Assembly: GCF_001905905.1 (NCBI RefSeq)
Contig: NZ_LIVT01000009.1
Span: 1 to 64,000 of the forward strand
Reading direction: 5' to 3'
Source: Streptomyces sp. CB02366
GTDB lineage: Bacteria > Actinomycetota > Actinomycetes > Streptomycetales > Streptomycetaceae
Length of the DNA: 64,000 bases
In this document: positions 60,286-64,000 of the stretch, piece after piece
How the letters are laid out: each line of letters starts with the position of its first letter
How positions within the stretch are numbered: the first letter of the stretch is position 1
Notes under the pieces: model-generated
Told to the model about the DNA's origin: nothing
Seen by the model: the letters and a program-made list of their open reading frames with translations, nothing else
Databases searched by the model: none
Program-made: the position numbers and the translations under genes

Positions 60286-60921
60286 ATGGGACTGGACGCG
60301 GCAGGGCCCGGGGCCGGACAGGTGACGGTGCGGCGGGGTGTTCCGGCTGGAACCGAGCGGCGGGTGGCCGAGCTGTACTGGGACGCCTTCGGCCGCAAAC
60401 TCGGTCCCGCCCTGAGCCCGGCGAGCAAGGCGGTGCCTTTTATCGCCGCCCACCTGAACACCGATCGAGCGGTCTGTGCACTCCTCGACGGGCAGCTCGT
60501 CGGCCTCGCCGGCTACCACCACGGCGGGCGCTCCCTCACCGGAGGATCGGCCCGCGCCGTGCTGCGCGCTTACGGGCGCCTGCGTGGACTGCACCGACTC
60601 CTGCTCCTCGCCCTGTTCGAACGTCGCCCGGCCCCCGGACAGCTCGTCATGGACGGCATCGCCGTGGACCCGGCCGTGCGCGGCCGCGGCGTCGGAGGCC
60701 TGCTCATCGAGGAAGTGGCCGCCGTCGCGACGGAGCAGGGCTGCCGGGAGATCAGACTGGACGTGATCGACACCAATCCGCGCGCCAGGGCCCTGTACGA
60801 GCGGCGCGGCTTCAGGGCCGTACGGACCGAGCGCACGCCCTACCTGCGCGGGCTGCTCGGATTCGGCGCGGTGACCACCATGCACCGCCCGGTCGGAACA
60901 GGAGGGGCGAGAGAACTGTGA
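60286..60921 (+). CDS. GNAT-family N-acetyltransferase
   Basis: This is a 211-residue protein, with an ATG at 60286 after GAGAGGAGG. The acetyl-CoA motif A reads MDGIAVDPAVRGRGVGGLLI (Q/R-x-x-G-x-G/A as RGRGVG), followed by motif B DTNPRARALYERRGFRAV. The N-terminal part (LYWDAFGRKLGPAL) resembles small-molecule or aminoglycoside-like acetyltransferases, but the acceptor is unknown. Its stop overlaps the start of the regulator gene (GTGA, 60918-60921), so the two are coupled. Confidence 0.85.
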   Translation: MGLDAAGPGAGQVTVRRGVPAGTERRVAELYWDAFGRKLGPALSPASKAVPFIAAHLNTDRAVCALLDGQLVGLAGYHHGGRSLTGGSARAVLRAYGRLRGLHRLLLLALFERRPAPGQLVMDGIAVDPAVRGRGVGGLLIEEVAAVATEQGCREIRLDVIDTNPRARALYERRGFRAVRTERTPYLRGLLGFGAVTTMHRPVGTGGAREL

Positions 60922-61802
60922 GCACCGACACCGACCACGTCGAGGTCCCCACCCGCATGCTCGTCCACGCGCTGATCCGCGAGGACGGCACCGTCGGCGC
61001 GGACGAGCTGTACACCGTCGCCAACACCCTGGGCATGAGCGACCAGCAGGTACGGCTGTGCGTCAAACGCCTCGTGGCCGAAGGCCGATTCACCCACGAA
61101 GGCCGAGGCCGCAAGGCGGAACTGCACGCGACCACGGACACCGTGCGTGACCTCGCCCCCAACGCGGACTTCCTGCGGCACGCATTCCGACAGGACGCCG
61201 GGCTCGCACCCTGGGACGGAGTCTGGCACCTGGCCGCCTTCGCGGTGCCCGAATCGGCGCGCACCACCCGGGACGCCCTGCGCGAGACACTCGTCCGCCT
61301 CGGTGGCGCCCCGCTCCAGGGTGGACTGTACGTCTGCGCCAACGCATGGGAACCGTACGTCGAAGAAGCGGCCCACCGCCTCGGCGCCCACGGTGCGCTC
61401 ACTCTTCTCACCACGACCGACCTGCGCAGGGGCGACATCGGGGAGCCTGCCGAACTCACCCGCCGTCTGTGGCCTCTCCAGGAGATCGCCGACCGCTACC
61501 ACCGCCTCGGCCGCATCACCCAGCCCCGCCTCGCCCGGCTCACCGGCCCGGTCGAACTCTCCCCGGCCGCACTTCTCACCATCGCTGTCGAGTTGGCCGC
61601 CGAACTCACCCGCGCCATGGAGCCCGACCCGCTGCTGCCGCCTCAGCTCCTGCCCCAGCCCTGGCCCGGCGCCCAGGTCCGGGAGCTCGTCGCCCGGTGC
61701 TGGGCGGCCCTGCACGAACGCGACCGCGGCGAGGCCCGGCCGGCCCTCTTCCGCCTCTACGCCGACATCACCCGGGAAGCAGCCGACCGGGCCACGCGCT
61801 GA
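60918..61802 (+). CDS. PaaX-family transcriptional regulator
   Basis: This is a 294-residue protein starting at GTG 60918. A winged-HTH domain (TVGADELYTVANTLGMSDQQ, then VRLCVKRLVAEGRF) is followed by the PaaX-type central domain, with PWDGVWHLAAFAVPESAR (the usual 'WDGxWxxVxxxVPE'), LGGAPLQGGLYVC (the 'LGFxxLxxGvwxxP' region) and a C-terminal helical domain ending LFRLYADITREA. PaaX proteins are mostly repressors relieved by CoA thioesters such as phenylacetyl-CoA. No phenylacetate genes are present, so the ligand is probably different. The palindrome at 60212 is a candidate operator. Confidence 0.8.
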   Translation: MSTDTDHVEVPTRMLVHALIREDGTVGADELYTVANTLGMSDQQVRLCVKRLVAEGRFTHEGRGRKAELHATTDTVRDLAPNADFLRHAFRQDAGLAPWDGVWHLAAFAVPESARTTRDALRETLVRLGGAPLQGGLYVCANAWEPYVEEAAHRLGAHGALTLLTTTDLRRGDIGEPAELTRRLWPLQEIADRYHRLGRITQPRLARLTGPVELSPAALLTIAVELAAELTRAMEPDPLLPPQLLPQPWPGAQVRELVARCWAALHERDRGEARPALFRLYADITREAADRATR

Positions 61803-62178
61803 GGACGCAACCGAGAGCGCGGGTCATGCCGGTTGAGGAAAGCCGCCGCGAGCGGGGTTTCCCCGACGTGGACGCGCCCGAGGCCGCAGCGGTGCCGAAG
61901 ACCGCGGACGAGGACTACGCACGACGCCACGGGTCGGTGACGAGCGTCCGGAGGGGAACGTCATCGGCCAGACCAACCGCTCGCCGGCCGCCTGAAGCGC
62001 TCCGTCGCATCACGTGGCCACCGCCGCCGGGCGGGAAACGGCTCCTCGTGTCGGGGGCATTGCGGATGGGTCCGACCGGTGCCGCGGTAGCAGCCGTCGG
62101 TGATCACCGTAGGGGTGGTACCGGCGGCTGCCCCGGTTCCCGAGTCCTCCCAGCCCCGCCAGTCGTTGCCGCTGCCGG
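61803..62178. other. intergenic, no supported gene
   Basis: Lies between the convergent PaaX-type and NB-ARC/TPR genes. Nothing recognisable on either strand. Confidence 0.45.
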
Positions 62179-64000
62179 TCAGGACGGAGGGGACGTCGCC
62201 AGGTCCGAGGTCAGACCATGGCGCATGGCTTGGACGGTCTGTGCGGTGTTGTCGTCACCGATCTGTCGGTAGATCGACAGGGCGCGGTCCATGTCGGCCA
62301 ACGCGTTGCGCGTCTGGCCCAGCTTGTGGCGGGCCTGGCCGAGGGCGGTGTACATCTGGGCCTGCCATTGCGGGATGTTCGATGCCGGCTCCCAGGCGAC
62401 GGCCGGCTCAAGTGTGTCGACCACCTCTTGCCACCGTCCCTGGGCGAGGTGCAGGAGGCCGATGTCGCGTGCCGCCGACACCCGTGTCATTCCGGCGATC
62501 AACGGTGACGGGGCGGTGGCGGGATCGGAGGCCAGTGCGAGCCTTTGCCGGTAAGCCCGCAGGGCCTGGCCGGGCTTACCGGTTCGTTCCAGTGCCCTGC
62601 CCAGGGTGGACAACGCGTGCATCACCATGCCTTCGCGGTCGTTCACCCTGCGGAACCCCCGCATCGCCCGGGCGGCGAGCGGCAGGGCGCCATGGGGGTT
62701 CCCGGCCTTCAACAGGGCCACCGCCAGGTACGAGTCCGCCCATGCCTGAAGCCGGGGGTCCCCGGCCAGGGCCGCTTCCGCTTGGGCCCTGCGGGCGCAG
62801 TCGCTCGCCCCGGCGGGGTCGCCGAGGCAGGTGTTGTGCGCCCAGGAGAGGTAGTTCAGGTGGGTCGCGGCGGCGGCGTGGTCGGCCAGTTCGGCGGCGG
62901 CGTTGCTGGACAGGGTGAACACCCGGGGCCAGTACCCCCAGTGAATCCAACGGTCGGAGAACCAGTGCATGGCTTCGGCCACGTCGATCACCCGCCGCCA
63001 CTGGCCTGTGGCGGCAGCCAGTTCCAGCGCGGCGAGCCAGTTGTCGGCTTCGGTCGTCAGCCATTGCTTGGCCGCCTCGATGGCGGCCGGCCGTACGCGG
63101 TCGTCTCCTTGCCCGGGCAGAGCCGTGAAGGCCGGGTCGAACCGGCAGCCGGCCGCGGTCGCGGTGTCCAGCAGCCAGTCCACCGCCCGTGTTTCGGCGG
63201 CGGTGCGCTCGTCTTCGGGTTCCTCCTGCTCCAGTCGGCGCCGGGCGAAGATCCGCATGAGGTCGTGCAGCCGGTAGCGGGCGGTGAAAGCCGATTGGAC
63301 CAGGCCGAACTCGACCAGCTCGTCCAGGGCGTCCTCCGTTTCGGCGTCCGGCAGTCCTGCCAGTACTGCGGCCAGTTCAGGGCCGCAGTGGGGCCCTGGT
63401 ATCAGGGACAGCCGCCGGAAGAGCCGCTGTGCGGCGCTGGACAGCCGTGTGTAGGACAGTTCGAAGGCCACGGTGACCTCCAGGTCCCCCGCGGTCAGTA
63501 CGTCCAGACGGCGTTCTTCGTCCTCGAGGCGGGCGGCGAGGCGGTCGGGTGACCAGTCCGGACGGCTGGCGAGGCGGTTGCCGACGATCCGTAGGGCCAG
63601 CGGGAGGTTGCCGCAGGAGTGGGCCAGTCGCGACACCGCGTCGGCGGTACGGCCGGCGTCGGGCAGACCGGCGATCAGGCGTTCCAGCAGATCGCGGGCT
63701 TCCGCGTCCGGCATGGACGGCAGGGGGAGCCGGGCCACCCCTTCCAGCCCGGTGAGCATCCGGCGGCTGGTGACCATGGTCATGGTCGCGCCGGTCGCCG
63801 GGAGCAGGGGGCGTATCTGGGCCTCGTCCGCCGCGTTGTCCAGGATCACGGCGATTCGGCGCCCGGCCGCTACGGACCTGTACTGAGCCGCCCGGTCGCC
63901 CAGGTCCAACGGCAGCCAGCCGTGGGCGGGGTCCAGGGCACGGATCAGCCGCTCCAGCACGATGCCGGGATCCAGTGGACGTGCGTCCAGGCCACGCAGG
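62179..64000 (-). CDS. NB-ARC/TPR regulator-like STAND protein, N-terminus outside the window
   Basis: The open frame continues past position 64000. The visible about 607 residues begin inside the nucleotide-binding domain: RRIAVILDNAADEAQIRPLL (Walker B), MTMVTSRRMLTGL (sensor), CGNLPLALRIVGNRLASRPD (the GLPLAL motif of NB-ARC) and a winged-helix segment. From about residue 330 TPR repeats follow (WHFSD-type, then AVALLKAGNPHGALPLA, LGRALERTGKPGQALRAY, QMYTALGQARHKLGQTRNAL). The P-loop lies outside the window. Full proteins are AfsR/SARP-like activators or stand-alone STAND proteins; which one applies depends on the missing N-terminus. Confidence 0.8.
   Translation of the reverse strand, partial: LRGLDARPLDPGIVLERLIRALDPAHGWLPLDLGDRAAQYRSVAAGRRIAVILDNAADEAQIRPLLPATGATMTMVTSRRMLTGLEGVARLPLPSMPDAEARDLLERLIAGLPDAGRTADAVSRLAHSCGNLPLALRIVGNRLASRPDWSPDRLAARLEDEERRLDVLTAGDLEVTVAFELSYTRLSSAAQRLFRRLSLIPGPHCGPELAAVLAGLPDAETEDALDELVEFGLVQSAFTARYRLHDLMRIFARRRLEQEEPEDERTAAETRAVDWLLDTATAAGCRFDPAFTALPGQGDDRVRPAAIEAAKQWLTTEADNWLAALELAAATGQWRRVIDVAEAMHWFSDRWIHWGYWPRVFTLSSNAAAELADHAAAATHLNYLSWAHNTCLGDPAGASDCARRAQAEAALAGDPRLQAWADSYLAVALLKAGNPHGALPLAARAMRGFRRVNDREGMVMHALSTLGRALERTGKPGQALRAYRQRLALASDPATAPSPLIAGMTRVSAARDIGLLHLAQGRWQEVVDTLEPAVAWEPASNIPQWQAQMYTALGQARHKLGQTRNALADMDRALSIYRQIGDDNTAQTVQAMRHGLTSDLATSPPS

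Overview
The window is high-GC DNA whose codon use, GTG/TTG starts, bldA-type TTA codons, streptogrisin-type protease, chitinase promoter repeats and Scr1-type regulators all point to a Streptomyces chromosome. The density of biosynthetic genes, insertion-sequence debris and orphan fragments suggests an accessory or arm region. All calls were made by eye from the sequence; no database search was run.

Layout. 1-430: the edge of an IS701-type element next to a small conserved gene. 703-7491: a sulfur-scavenging locus. A LysR regulator is divergent from a Cys-codon leader peptide and a five-gene operon (sfnG-like, two acyl-CoA-dehydrogenase-fold monooxygenases, FMN reductase, ssuD-like). 7.6-15.5 kb: scattered single genes (I36-type secreted inhibitor, YbdK-type ligase, XRE regulator, streptogrisin-type protease) among decayed genes and a two-repeat type I-E-like CRISPR relic. 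15.7-22.7 kb: an HTH/coiled-coil protein, relics of an FtsK-type transfer gene and of a Tn7-like transposon, and then an intact Trypco1 plus trypsin-nSTAND-WD40 pair that fits a predicted conflict (defence) system.

23.1-33.9 kb: a class IV lanthipeptide cluster. On the minus strand lie a LanL synthetase, an S9 peptidase, a 43-residue precursor whose start codon overlaps the peptidase stop, and two ABC exporter subunits. A two-component system runs divergently. 34.0-35.7 kb: an intact IS5-type element with a 3-bp target duplication that cuts off a small gene, further transposase debris and a solo CRISPR-like repeat.

35.7-54.6 kb: an unusual biosynthetic cluster. It encodes an A-T-R carboxylic acid reductase, a threonine-aldolase-like enzyme, a GCS2-type ligase, two flavin oxidases, an amidohydrolase, a HisF paralogue lacking one catalytic aspartate, a quinone-oxidoreductase-like protein and three divergent TenA/haem-oxygenase-fold proteins. 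One of these three is fused in frame to the amidohydrolase. A LAL regulator with two TTA codons is the likely switch. I infer a pathway in which a tethered amino or carboxylic acid is reduced to an aldehyde, condensed with glycine, gamma-glutamylated, oxidised and deprotected; the product is unknown to me.

54.7-64.0 kb: secreted proteins (a tandem-domain cytolysin-like protein, a 100-residue protein, a GH18 chitinase with its promoter repeats), an alpha/beta hydrolase divergent from a GNAT-PaaX pair across a perfect palindrome, and an NB-ARC/TPR protein running off the right edge.
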